This document shows positions 45,757-57,581 of a DNA stretch of 64,000 nt, one piece after another. The translations under genes and the position numbers were made by a program. Origin of the DNA: Boesenbergia rotunda (lineage: Eukaryota; Streptophyta; Magnoliopsida; Zingiberales; Zingiberaceae). The stretch spans positions 1 to 64,000 of the forward strand of contig JAGFNQ010010006.1 in assembly GCA_024364735.1 (NCBI GenBank). Direction: 5' to 3'. Below the pieces are notes generated by a model, which was given only the letters and a program-made list of their open reading frames with translations, was not told the DNA's origin and did no database searches. How positions within the stretch are numbered: the stretch's first letter is position 1; each line of letters starts with the position of its first letter.

Positions 45757-46363
45757 GGCTATGAGGGAAGGCTTCTGCACCAACAGACCTCCATTTTTCA
45801 ATAGAGTCGATTTCCAATATTGGAGATCACGAATGAAATACTACCTCAAGACGGATATAGGTATGTGGTTCTCTGTGAAGAGGGTTTCATCCCTCTAAAA
45901 GATGCTGAGGGAAAAGAGCTTGACTCCTCAAGATGGTCTGCCGAACAAACCCGGAAGGGAGAAGCCGATGCAAAGGCTGTGGTCACCCTGCAGTGTGGGA
46001 TGACCAAGGAGCAGTTGATCAAATTTAGTCCCTTCACCAGTGCCAAGGACCTATGGAACAAGCTCATTGAGCTTCATGAAGGCACCCGTGATTCAAGAAT
46101 AGCCAAGAGGGATCTTTTCCTCAACCAACTCCAAATCCTCACCATAAAGGAGTCCGAAATGGTAAGTGAACTCCATGACCGATTCAAAGAAATTCTTAAC
46201 GGTTTACATTCCATCAATGAGAAGGTCGAGAATCGCAACCTTGTAAGGTACGTACTAAAATCCTTTCCTCGGAATGCCTTATGGTCATCCATGGTGGATG
46301 CCTACAAGGTTTCCAAGGATCTTTCCATTGTTAAATTAGAAGATTTATTTTGTGAAATGGAAT
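45757..46363 (+). pseudogene. Element III gag, first part (frameshifted)
   Basis: The frame opens at 45757 (MAMREGFCTNRPP, FQYWRSRMKYYLKTDI). Near 45870-45890 a one-base lesion moves the reading to the frame of 45820-46368 (EGFIPLKDAEGKEL, AVVTLQCGMTKEQLI, AKDLWNKLIELHEGT, RYVLKSFPRNALW). This is a Sirevirus-type gag with a UBN2 domain, which would form the particle coat. It is cut at 46363 by a solo LTR and resumes at 47734. Confidence 0.87.
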
Positions 46364-47733
46364 TGTAGGACAGGTGCCATCGATAGAGGGGGGGTGAATA
46401 TCGACCGTAAATCTTTCTCTCGCGGAAACTTGTAGACTTTCGTTCGTTCTGGACAGAGCGTTAGTAGCAACAGAAAAACAATAGAAAGAACAAACAAAAC
46501 AAGAGACAACAACACAGATTGCACGCGGGATTTTTACTTGGTTCCCGACCCCCCAGGGTCAGTACATCTAAGGCCTATGCATGGGAACGCTCGTCCACTA
46601 ATGGTCTCCTTTCTGGACTTTCTGGAGGCGGACAAGCCCGTCTTACAGTGCAATAATTACAATAGAAAATATAGTTAATTAAGTGTAGAATAATAAAAGC
46701 ATACCAAACAAACAAGATTTGAAACTCGGCCGATCTGGACCTCCGAAGTGCCGCGCACTTCCTCCTGGAGCCTCCCGGTCACAGAGCTTCATTGTTAGCA
46801 CTTTGTCGTCACTTGGGAAGCTTAGAATGAGTCTTGGAAGTTGTGTTTGAGTTGAGGGGTCGAAGCCCCTTTTACAGCCTTGTCTCGGGCGCCCGTGATG
46901 CTATGGGGCGCCTCACAAACCATGGTCAAAGCTCATCCTCGAGCTGAACTCGCAAAGCTGATAAACCTGCCTTATTGGGCGCCTGTATTGATGGGGGCGC
47001 CTAATTCATTCAGGCGCCTGAGTCAATAGGGGCACCTGACTTCATCTAGGCGTCCGTATCAATGAGGGTGCCCGGGAAGCTGTTTTTCAGCCTCTTTATG
47101 TTTCTTTGCTTGCTTTCTCTTTAGTTTTAGGTACCTGCAAGATACACAAACACAAGACAAACAAGTAGATAATCTTACCCTTAAGGACTTGGTTCTGACT
47201 TCGGATTTTTGCGAAACCCTAGGTCGAACCGACGCAAGTTCCCACCCCCGGGAACGCGCCTTTCACCTACTCCTCTCAGGAGACGGTTGCCACCCAGTCC
47301 ATTCGGGTGGACTTTTGCTTAGCCTTCGATACTCTCGGATCTCGAGACGTCCGACCCTCGACCCGTCTCTACTTCTGTCCTTAGTCATCGCTCAACTAAG
47401 TTGCTCAATCCCTCGGACCAAGACTTCATGCCCAAACCCTAGGTCCAGGACATAGGTGCCCAACCCTCAGCCAGGACTTAGTGCCCAATTCCTCGAACCA
47501 GGTCTTCGTGCCTAATTCCACGAACCAAGACTTAGTGCCCAGCTTCACTTACTAGGTCTTAGGTGCCCAATCCTTGGTCCGGACTTAGTGCCTAGGTTAA
47601 CTAGGACTTTTGTTCACTTTGTTACACTTCTCTTGACTTACCCTTCTCTTGTTCAATGTATCACTGACTTAAGTATATTGTCAAACATTGAAACACTTAG
47701 AGGAGGACATCACTGATGCAACTTGCACCAACA
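46364..47733 (-). mobile_element. Solo LTR, GC-rich Sirevirus-like family, TSD GGAA(T/C)
   Basis: 1370 bp from TGTAGGACAGGTGCC to TTGCACCAACA, flanked by GGAAT (46359-46363) and GGAAC (47734-47738). Its first 26 bases align base for base in length with TGTTGG...CGATAGAGG of the 36337 copy. A G-run, GGGCGCC(C/T) motifs at 46880-47080 and a CGAACCAGG-type minisatellite at 47400-47600 support membership. It is the most diverged copy of the family here. It sits in gag so that the flanking gag frames remain in register. Confidence 0.85.
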
Positions 47734-48412
47734 GGAACTACATGAGATCGCTAACCAAAGCCCAAAGGAGAAGGGTGTGGCTTTTGTGGCAGGGGACAGA
47801 AGAAAGGAAAAGGAGGAGGAGAAAAGCTTCTGTCACATGGCTCTCATGGCACTAGAAGATCCAAACAAGGAGAGTGATAACGAATCAAGTGACTCCTCAA
47901 TCGCGGCTTCATCATCTTCGGATGATGAAGAGGTAATCTCTCCCGAATTAGATAAGTGTTATAAAACAATAGCATGCTTAACCAACTTGCTTAAAAAATC
48001 TAAGGACAAGGTTAAATTATTGAAATTGGAAGTAGAACAATTAAAAACCTCTAAGGATGAGGTAATTGATGATTTGCATAATGAGTCCCTTGAGGATGAA
48101 AACAAGACCTTGAGAAGTGAAGTTGAAAAACTCAAGAATATTCTTGAGAAGTTTTCAACTAGCTCTAAAACTTTAGATATGATCCTTAATTCTCAAAGAG
48201 CGGTCTACAACAAGGTTGGTTTAGGTTACCGACCTAAAGAACCTATCTTTGTCTCATTGATGTCAAGAACCCATATTAGATCACCAAATACTTCTAGGGT
48301 TCAAATAGTTAGAAAGAAAATGACTAAGGCATGGGTGCCAAAATCTTTCATTGAAGGTTCTTTAGGGCCCAAGGTGTGGGTACCTAAATTATCTATATTT
48401 CGAATTGTATAG
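47734..48412 (+). pseudogene. Element III gag, second part
   Basis: Continues the gag after the solo LTR: HEIANQSPKEKGVAFVAGD, the CHMALMALEDPNKESDNESSDSS acidic stretch (cut here into its parts), then a lysine/glutamate-rich predicted coiled coil (SKDKVKLLKLEVEQLKTSKD). A protein stretch with VWVPK motifs, characteristic of the Sirevirus gag/protease junction, ends at a stop at 48410-48412. An adjacent WFVDNGCSKH near 48440 is the protease active-site region with Asn in place of the usual Ser. Confidence 0.85.
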
Positions 48413-48479
48413 ACATTAGTTGAGGGGGAGCATCTATCAACATGGTTTGTTGATAATGGGTGCTCCAAACACAAGGCTA

Positions 48480-49642
48480 AGGATATACTCATGAATGTAG
48501 TGATTTATGGAATTTCACTTGAGCAGTAGGAAAATTGTTCATGCAACAAATGATAGTATATCCATGCACAAGGTTACACTAGTTTCAAAATGAATCAACA
48601 AGTTTTGATAAGAGAAAAAGAAAAATATTACATGGATGGTTTAGTTTGACACATAACTTGTTCTTACTATGGATTGCTTAGAATGATTAGTTTTATTGTT
48701 GTAATTTATATTTTACTACAAATCTAGAAGTTAGCACAATATCAAAATAGCAGCTTATTTTTGAAATGTCTTATTATATGTCTCAAGCTTAAGGTGTTTT
48801 GTTAAAAGAAAAGATTTTTTTTTGTGAACATGATCGAGCAAGCCAAGATCTTCCTATATGAATGCATGCTAAAGAACAAGTATGGACACATTAATTTGTA
48901 CTGATTCAAAAATCACGATAAAAATCTCACAAGGCATCAATAGACAAAGTACATGAGCTTAAGTTCTATGGGTTAGTGTTTTCTTTCTATCGAACTGAAT
49001 CAAGAGATCAGTACCAAAATTCTAGGACTTAGCATATACACATTCTCAACTTCTAAGTCATCACACTTAAGTTTCCCTGATATGCTATGCTTGTTTTTTT
49101 TATGTTGGTTAAGGGATTCCCTGAACTGTCAATTGTCAATGCAGTCTGATATCAGAGTTTCAGAACTCATCTGAAATCTGATCGGTCCACAGACCGATCA
49201 GGCCTCATCCTGAACGGTCAATGTCTCTCTGATCGGTCCAAGACCGATCAGGCTCTCTCTGATCGATTCATAGACTGATGAGCTCTGACCCATTAATTGA
49301 CACTGTTTTTGATTCCTTACTTCATATGAAGCATATACATGTTTTTACCATGATATAATTCTGTATATGTTTTCATATGCAATTCAACACTTACCTTTCG
49401 TTATTTTGGGTTTGGGGAGAGACCCTTGTTTAAGGGGGAGGTGTTTAAACTTAATAACCAGTCTACACCCTTTTCGGTGTTTGACAAAGGGGGAGAGAAT
49501 GGTTGATTAAGTTTAGGGTTTGTTAAAATTTAATTATTGTAGGGGGAGGACTTTGATTCCCTTGCGATAATGAAAATTGACTTCATTTGATCTCAAATAC
49601 CTAAACTTAAATCGGGTTGTCAAACAACAAAAAAGGGGAGAT
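48480..49642 (+). other. Element III: pol missing, 3' region with multiple polypurine tracts
   Basis: No integrase, RT or RNase H landmark is present, so this element is non-autonomous. Several polypurine-like runs (TTAAGGGGGAGGTG near 49432, ACAAAGGGGGAGAG near 49484, TAGGGGGAGGAC near 49542) precede the final AAAAAAGGGGAGAT at 49629-49642. Multiplied polypurine tracts are a known Sirevirus trait. GATCGGTC/GACCGATC palindromes like those of the LTR recur at 49170-49280. Confidence 0.75.
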
Positions 49643-50500
49643 TGTTGATGCAGTCTGACTCGATTGTTGTTTTGGTTTTGACACCAATTTAAGTTTGGTT
49701 GAGTAAATTTGTATTAAGTCCTGGTCGGGGACTGGCACGAAGTGAAGGAAATCCTAGTGAGTGAAGTCGGGTGATGGAAACCCCGGTGAGTGAAGCTGGG
49801 TGATGTAAACCCCGGTGAGTGAAGCTGGGTGATGTAAACCCCGGTGAGTGAAGTCGGGTCCCGGTGAGTGAAGCGGGTGATGGAAACCCCGGAGAGTGAA
49901 GCTGGGTCCCGGTGAGTGAAGCTGGGTGATGGAAACCCCGGTGAGTGATGTCGGGTCCTGGTGAGTGAAGCCAGGTGACGGAAACCCCGGTGAGTGAAGC
50001 CGGGTCCTGGTGAGTGAAGTCAGGTGACGGAAACCCCGGTGAGTGAAGCCGTGTCCTAGCGAGTGAAGCTAGGTGAATGAAATCGCGATGAGTGAAGCCG
50101 GGTCCTAGCGAGTGAAGCTAGGTGACGGAAATCCCGGTAAGTGAAGCCGGGTCCTAGTGAGTGAAGCTAGGTTGAACAAAGTCCTGGTGAGTGAAGCCAA
50201 GCATGAAGTCTTGGTCTGGGGGATTGAGCATGAGTTAGCCAAGTGGCTGGATCAGTCTGGAGTCCGATCAGAGGTTCGCACGAGCTCCCTTGTTAATAGA
50301 TCGGTCTGGTGACCGATCCAGGGAGTCTGATCATTCTGGTGAACGATCAGAGAGAGATCTGAATGTTTCTGTTTGGCTTCGGATCGTTCTGGTGAACGAT
50401 CAGAGAGAGAACAGTAGGGTCTGGAGAAAACCTTGATCGGTCAAGGTGACCGATCAGGATCCTCCTGGACCGATCAGGATGGGTCCTGATCGGTCCAGAG
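49643..50500 (+). repeat. 3' LTR of element III, truncated
   Basis: Starts TGTTGATGCAGTCTGAC as in the 5' LTR, with the same GTGAGTGAAGCCGGG minisatellite and GATCGGTC palindromes. It stops after TCCTGATCGGTCCAGAG, which corresponds to about 44622 of the 5' LTR. The remaining ~1.07 kb was not found elsewhere in the window. Confidence 0.88.
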
Positions 50501-51889
50501 TGTTGGATCGAGAGAACCGATAGAGGGGGGGGGTGAATATTGGAAAGCGTTCGGATTTTAGGATTAGAGAAATTATGCAGCGGAATAAAACAATCAAACG
50601 CAAACACAGGTAGTTTTACTTGGTTCGGAGCCTAGGTCAACTCCTACTCCAAGGCCCATGGTCGTTGACCATTTTCTGCGGGCAATTCTATAGATTCGCA
50701 AATCAGTTTACAGTATTGAATTACAAATGTTGCAAAGTAAACTTTTAAAACGAAAACTCTTCTTTTACCGACGTCCGATGTAGGTTGTCTTTTTTGGAGC
50801 AGCGGGACGTCGTCGACACTTGAGTCTCGAGTCGGGAGGTTTCCGGAGCAGAGCGCGAGAGCAGAAGAGCGTAGAAGCGTTGAATGAATTATTGTTCGAA
50901 GCCTCGGGGTCGAGGGCCCTTTTATAGGCCCTGGGGGCGCCCGGAACGTCGGGGCGCCCCCCACGTGTCGGCCGATCCACCTTTAGCTCGGTCAGCGTCT
51001 GATCCCTTCAAACTCAGGATTAGACCTTGACCGGGGCACCCGGGACGCTGGGGGCGCCCGGGTTGACCGGGTCAGAGCTTATCCTTGGCTTCGCTGGCTT
51101 CTGGTTCGATGGCATGCACAGGGGGCGCCCCGGACGCTGGGGGCGCCCAAGAGCAGCGGGGGCGCCCAGGAGCAGCGGGGGCGCCCGGGAGCACGGGGGC
51201 GCCCGGGAGATGAGCTGTCGAAGCCTGCCTTTGTTTTGTGTGTTTTGTGTTCACCTTGGGGGCGCCCGGGACACTCCGGGCGCCCTGGTCAGCTGTTGCC
51301 TCATTCCTTTGAGGCTCTCTGAACTGCAGACACTCGTTCCTTCAGTCCTGCATCCAGGGTTAGTCCAAAACACTATAAAACAATAAGATTTTAGTTTATA
51401 CAGCCTTAGCTGTCTTGGTTCTGACTTTGGGTCTCCAAAATGGAGCCCTAGGTCGAACCGACGCCTACTGTTCCCTCGACGGGGAACGCGTCCTCACCTA
51501 CTCCTCTCGGGAGAATGTACCTGATGCCAACCGCTCCTTTGGTTGGACTTTTGCCTGGCGGTCCTTTGCAGGTCTTGGGTACCGAGCTGTCCTTCGCCCG
51601 GTGCCTAGCATTCCTTCGCTAGGGCTTCAGTCCCAAGCTGTCCTTCGCCTGGCGCCTAGCAGTTCTTCGCTAGGGCTTCAGTACCCTGGCATTCCTTCGC
51701 CAGTGCCTAGCAGTCCTTCGCTAGGGCTTTTTACCCTGGCATTCCTTCGCCAGTGCCTAGCAGTCCTTCGCTAGGGCTTTTTACCCTGCACACTAGAGTG
51801 ACATGTTAGATAGCAAGCAAGACTTAACTTTTGAGCCCTGTTGCCATTATCGAAACTCAGATTCGACTTTGGTGTTTTCTGCACCAACA
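50501..51889 (-). repeat. 3' LTR of Sirevirus element IV (GC-rich family)
   Basis: On the minus strand it runs from TGTTGGTGCAGAAAACACC to CTCGATCCAACA. Directly in front of it, on that strand, is the polypurine stretch AAAAATGGGGAGAT, so this copy is joined to an internal region and defines the orientation of the whole family. It has the same order of parts as the solo LTRs: minisatellite (51540-51790), GGGCGCCC arrays (50930-51290), TTTTATAGG box, AAGGCCCATGGTCGTTG and a G-run (50525). There are no matching 5-mers at its two sides, as expected when only one LTR is present at the junction. Confidence 0.9.
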
Positions 51890-53553
51890 ATCTCCCCATT
51901 TTTGATTTATGGCAACCCTGGTTCAAAAAGTTAAGTTTAATCAAGACATATACAAATTACCTTTTGTTCCCTCCCCCTGGAAGGAATCTCCCCCTAGATT
52001 TTTCAAAAATTCGTGGGGTTTTCGACACTAAGTTCTAAGTTTAATGTTTGGATTTTTCTTAGAAAATTTTAAAAAAATTATACTTGTAGAGAATTTTTGA
52101 GTTTCAAATACTTAGTAAATTTTGAAAGCTTAAGTTTATTTAGACAACTTTGAAAACTTAAGTTTAAGAAGGATTTTCAAACTTTAGTTTGAGTACCAAC
52201 AAATTGAATGTTTTAAGTTTATGGTACTTTTAAAAAAGTTTTGAAAAACTCTATGTTTTAAAGTACTTCGTGAAGTTAACACAAACCTAAGTACTTCTGA
52301 AAAGCTTAAGTTTTTCTAAAAAACTTAAGTACTTTTGAAAAGTTTTGAAAAGTTTAAGTACTTTAAAAAGTTTTGACAAGCTTAAGTAAGAAAATTTTTT
52401 AACAAGCTTAAGTACTAGGAAAGTTTTGAAAAGCTTAAGTACTTGAAAAGCTTAAGTGAGAAAATTTTTGACAAGCTTAAGTACTAGGAAAATTTTGAAA
52501 AGCTTAAGTACTTTGAAAAGCTTAAGTAAAAATTTTTTTTAACAAGCTTAAGTACTAGGAAAGTTTTGAAAAGCTTAAGTACTTTGAAAAGCTTTGAAAA
52601 GCTTAAGTAAAAATTTTTTTTAACAAGCTTAAGTACTAGGAAAGTTTTGAAAAGCTTAAGTACTTTGAAAAGCTTAATGAGAAAATTTTTGACAAGCTTA
52701 AGTACTAGGAAAGTTTTGAAAAGCTTAAGTACTTTGAAAAGCTTAAGTAAGAAAAACTTAGTGCTTTAGTACTTTGAAAAACTTAGTACTTTAGAAAAGC
52801 TTAGTTAAGTACTTTTTGAATAAAGGATAGATTTTGAAATTTCGAGAGAAAAATATTCTACAAAAAACATTTTAAACAAAAATTTTAAATTCTTTTAAAT
52901 TCTCTCCTTTCTTATCTCTCCCCCTTTGCCATATATCAAAAAGATAAATAGAGCAGAAATTAAATTGCATAACGGAAATAACTTTCATAATGGAAAATAT
53001 TTGCATGATTTTGCTGTACTGAACCAATTCATGATAAGACTTAAACCAAATCAGTTAATTTTCTCTTGTAGAGACCTGTCTAATCCAATTAGCTACTTAC
53101 TAACTGTTATAAACAGTAGTTTTTGCTAGGGTTAGTCAAGTTAAGTGTTTTTGTTCAAGTTAGATTTTTTAAACTTGACACTTAACTTGATTGCTGTGTA
53201 AGTTGTATTTAGTGCCCCAATTACTGCAGATGCACTGACTTAAAGCATCTTGAATTATGGCAAAGACCTAAGCATCTCAACCCTTTCTAGGTTATCAATC
53301 AAAAGTACCCTAAGGTGCTTGTGAGATGCTGGCTTCTAACTCTATAGGTGCATGCAGTTCAAGGGTTAGGGCCTAGGCTAAGTCCATTTGCGAAAAAGCC
53401 CTAGTTTTGAGAGGGGGTAGTTTTGAAATAAAACTAAGGAAATTTTTTTAAAAAAAACTGATTTTGAAATTAAATAAAACAGTTTTTCAAGTTCTTTTAG
53501 AAACTGATTTTTAAATCAAGTAAAGCAGTAAGAAATTAAAAAGTAGAGTTAAC
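51890..53553 (-). other. Element IV 3' non-coding region with minisatellite
   Basis: Between pol and the 3' LTR. It contains several polypurine-like runs in minus orientation (complements at 51970-51990, 52915-52925). It also has a long array at about 52100-52810 built from AAGCTTAAGTACTTTGAAAA and GACAAGCTTAAGTACTAGGA motifs. No coding sequence was found. Confidence 0.75.
52100..52810. repeat. AAGCTTAAGTAC minisatellite
   Basis: Irregular tandem units of about 60-75 bp, each holding AAGCTTAAGTACTTTGAAAA, AAGCTTAAGTAA and GACAAGCTTAAGTACTAGG. The core AAGCTTAAG is nearly self-complementary. Confidence 0.85.
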
Positions 53554-56500
53554 CTATTCTACAGAGCACAATCCTAACTGCCTTCTTAGTGAGTTGAACT
53601 CAGACTCAGGTAAGGGTTTTGTGAGTATGTCAGCTAGGTTGGATTTAGAGTCTATATGCTTAAGTACTATTTCACCCCTGGCTACATGGTCTCTTACAAA
53701 GTGATGTTTGACTTCTATGTGTTTAGTTCTGGAATGTTGGATTGGATTTTTAGTTAGATTAATTGAACTTATATTGTCAATAAATACTTGAGTTTGGGTG
53801 TAGTTAAGCTGGAAGTCCTTAAGAGTGTGCATCATCCATAAAAGTTGTGCTACACACTCTCCTAAGGCTACATACTCAGCTTCAGTTGTGGACAGAGCTA
53901 CACAGTGTTGTTTTCTGCTGCACCAACTTACTAAACTATTTCCTAATAGTTGGCAGATTCCACTTGTGCTCTTTCTATCTAATTTACAACCAGCATAGTC
54001 AGAATTCGAGTATCCTGACAAATTGAAGGTTAAGGTTCTAGGATACCAAATCCCTACATTTAGGGTGCCCTTTACATATCTTAGTATTCTTTTTAGGGCT
54101 GCTAAGTGCGTTTCCTTAGCACAAGTTTGGTATCTAGCACACATCCCTACAGCAAAAAGAATGTCAGGTCTGCTGGCTGTAAGGTACAGTAGACTACTTA
54201 TCATACTTCTATAGAGTTTAAGGTCCACTGGTTTACCATCAGGGTCACTATCTATTTTTACATTAGTGGCCATGGGGGTACTTATGCTTTTAGAGTTATC
54301 CATTTTGAATTTCTTTATTAACTCTTTAGCATATTTGGATTGATGGACATAGTTTCCATCCCTAGTTTGTTTAATTTGTAAGCCTAGGAAAAAGTTAAGT
54401 TCACCAACTAGGCTCAATTTCAAATTCATTTTCCATTATTTTAACAAATTCTTTTAGAAAGTTCGAGTTGGTGGACCCAAAGATTATGTCATCTATGTAA
54501 ATTTGGGCAATAAATATATCTTTTCTTAAGGTTTTAATAAATAGGATTGAGTCAATTTGTCCTTGTTTAAATTCTTTAGAGATTAAGTAAGTTGATAAAC
54601 GTTCATACCAGGCCCTAGGTGCTTGTTTTAGTCCATATAGTGCTTTAGTTAGTTTGTAAACGTGGTCAGGTTTGTCTTAGTCCTCAAACCCAGGGGGTTG
54701 TCCTACATAAACTTCTTCTTTAATGAATCCATTTAGGAAAGCTGACTTTACATCCATTTGATATAGCTTAAATCCTTTATGGGATGCAAAGGCAAACAAC
54801 ATTCTAATGGACTCAAGTCTAGCTACTGGGGCATATGTTTCATCGTAATCTAATCCCTCTACTTGGTTGAATCCCTTCGCTACTAAGCGGGCTTTATTTC
54901 TAACTATTTCTCCTTGATCATTTAGCTTATTCCTAAAGACCCACTTGGTGTCAATGACGGATTTGCCCTCAGGTTTAGGTACTAATTCCCAGACTTGGTT
55001 TCTCTCAAATTTAGCTAATTCTTCTTGCATAGCTATGATCCAATCAGGATCAGGTAGGGCTTCCTCTATAGTTTTGGGTTCAATTTTTGTTATCATTGCT
55101 ATTTGACTAAGGTTTCTATAGGAGGATCTAGTCCTGACTCCTAGAGTTGGATCACCCACAATTTGATCGGTTGGGTGACTATGTCTGGGTTTCTTGGTTC
55201 TTCTAGAACTTGGTTCAGCCTCAGGTCCGGCTGGTCGGTTTGGTTCACTATTTGATTCGACTCCTTGGGCTGGTTCATTTGTTGGTTCGATAATTGGTTC
55301 AGTTGACTCATTAATTGGTTCAATAGTTAGTTCGTTTAAGGGTTCAATTAAATGTTCAATAGTTTGTTCATTATTTTCTTGATCAGAATTTGATGAGGTT
55401 AGGTCTGGATTATCAGATTTTGAGTTGATTTCTTCATTAAATATTAAGTTTGTTGTTTCTTCAATTTTCTTAGTTTGTTTGTTGTAAACTCTATAGGCTC
55501 TTCTTGTGGTTGAGTATCCTAGGAAGATACCTGTGGTTGACTTGGATTGAAATTTCCCTAAATAGTCTTTGGTGTTTAGGATATGGACTTTGCATCCAAA
55601 GACCCTTAGGTAATGTAGATTTGGGAGTCTATGGTAGTACAATTCATAGGGTGTTTTGTTGTGTCGCTTGTTAATCAGAACCCTATTTTGGATGTAACAA
55701 GCCGTACTAATCGCTTCTGCCCAATATTGGTTTGCTAAGTTAAATTCGTTGAGCATAGCCCTAGCAGCTTCCTGTAATGTTCTATTCCTTCTTTCGACTA
55801 TCCCATTTTGTTGGGGGGTTCTAGGACATGAAAATTCATGTAAATACCCATTTACCTTACAGAATTCCTCGAACCGTTGATTTTCAAATTCTCCCCCGTG
55901 GTCACTCCTAAGTCTTTTAATTTTAGTATCGTTTTGATTTTCAATTAATTTACAGAATTCATTAAGTAGGTTTAGGGTTTCATCGTTGGTTTTTAGAAAC
56001 CTAACCCAGGTGAACCTAGAGTAATCATCAACTATTACTAAGCAGTATCGGTTCCCGCTTAGTGACTTGGCTCCATGTGAATCAAATAGGTCAAGGTGCA
56101 GGAGCTCAAGTGTGGTTTGAGTTAGGTCAGATTGGATTAGTTTGTGATTAGATTTGGTTTGTTTACCTTGATTACATGATTCATATATTAGGTTTTCATT
56201 GTTTTTAATTTTGGGGATACCTTTGATTAAGCCAAGTTGGGTGACTTTTGAGATAGTTCTCAGATTAGTGTGACCTAGTCTCCTATGCCAGAGATTTGAT
56301 TGTTCTAACTGAGTTAACATACATTTGGGTACTAGGGGAAGGTTTATGGTGTATACATTATTTTTTTTAGTGCCCTTAAGCATGATTTTTGAGTCTTGTA
56401 TGTTTCTAATCAGGCAGTTAGAATTGTTGAAGGTGACTATATAACCAGAATCACATAACTGACTTATGCTAAGCAAGTTAAAATTGAAGTTTTCAACCAG

Positions 56501-56750
56501 AAGAACTTTCTTAATAACAAAGTCAGATATGAGTTCAATATTACCTGACCCAATTACCTTGAGTGTAGCATTGTTGCCAAATGCCACTGAGCCTAGGTTC
56601 TTGAACTTGAGTTTGGTGAACTTCAATTTATCTCCAGTCATGTGTCTGGAGCAACCGCTATCCAACATCCATTGGTCCAAATCTTTATGTTCCTACACAT
56701 AAAGAGTTTTATTGATTTGGATCCAATTAGAGTCAGGAATAGCTTAAATT
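53554..56750 (-). pseudogene. Sirevirus element IV pol (protease, integrase, RT, RNase H), disabled
   Basis: Nearly complete Copia polyprotein on the minus strand. In 56680-54677 (667 codons) come protease WMLDSGCSRHMTGD, GAG-pre LWHRRLGHTNLR, the integrase core (LLHLDLFD, VDDYSRFTWV, LRSDHGGEFE, TPQQNGIVERRNRTL), an acidic Asn/Glu/Pro-rich linker of ~90 residues, and the RT start (WVFRNKLNDQGEIV, ARLVAKGFNQVEGLDYDETY). The second piece, 54429-53554, holds LVGELNFFLGLQIKQ, RPDILFAVGMCARYQ, the RNase H motif SDYAGCKLDRKSTSG, ALSTTEAEYVALGE and KHIEVKHHFVRDH. Lesions are a stop just upstream of WMLDSGC (near 56700), a stop after PPGFED (54677) and a one-base insertion near 54415 after the YIDDIIFGS catalytic box. 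The sequence is of the SIRE/Maximus lineage type. No gag was found upstream. Confidence 0.92.
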
Positions 56751-57568
56751 GAGTTTCACTGCCTAGTCTGTCTCACCCAAATCTAGGGTTTTCAACCACG
56801 TTAGCCTTATAGGTTTTGTGAGACAAGTTTTGATAAGTAAAATTATTTGTAAAATTAATTTTATTTAGAAAACCTTAAATTAATTTTTGAAAACAGTTAA
56901 ATTTATTTTGAAAGGAAATGTTTGAATCTATACTCAACTGAAATTTGTGTTAGATTTGAATTTGACAAAAAGTAATTTGAATTTGAAATTCAGAAATTGG
57001 CTTCCAGGTCTTGGCGAGGCACTAGACCTTCTTGGCCGTAAGCCTTATTGGATCATCAACCCTTTCCTTGACAAAGCCGTTTAATGAAATTTCATTTTCA
57101 AAATTAATCTTTGAAAAGTTCTGGTCTAACTAGTTTGGGTTTTGGATCNTTACAACAACTAACTTTAAATTGGACGGCTCCCCGAGGCTCAATCCAAAAT
57201 AAAGAATTTTGTTGTCAATTTACAAACCAATTCAAATTTAATTGTCAATTAACTGTCCATAAATTTGTAAGTTTCTGGTACAAAGAAAACTTACATATTT
57301 CCAAAATTAGAAAATTTCTAAAATAGAAAATTTTCCAAAATTGGAAAGTTTCCAAAGATGGGAAGTTTTCACAATTATTATAAAATTTCAGAAACTAGAA
57401 AATTTCAAAAGTTTGCGAAATTTCATGAGGATTTCCAAACTTAGAAATTCCTAAATCTAAAATTTATTATAATTTGAAAGTTTCCATAATTGGAAAATTT
57501 TTCCAAAATTGAGATCATGACAAAGTTTTCCGCAAAACAATTATATGATTATGTCGAACACTAACCTC
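56751..57568 (-). other. Element IV 5' internal remnant, gag missing
   Basis: AT-rich, with many GGAAA(C/G)TTT and AATTTCC motifs and no gag landmark, although a Sirevirus gag would need well over 1 kb. It carries one ambiguous base (N at 57149). It probably contains the junction between element IV and the leader of the element whose PBS and LTR follow. Confidence 0.55.
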
Positions 57569-57580
57569 GCTCTGATACCA
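57569..57580 (-). other. Primer-binding site (initiator tRNA-Met type), minus strand
   Basis: GCTCTGATACCA on the plus strand, that is TGGTATCAGAGC on the minus strand, one base from the LTR end CCCAACA. Confidence 0.9.
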
Positions 57581-57581
57581 C

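Noticed and set aside
50501..51889. Considered as another solo LTR
   Set aside because: No target duplication (CAGAG against ATCTC), and a polypurine tract directly adjoins it on the correct side, so it is the 3' LTR of element IV.
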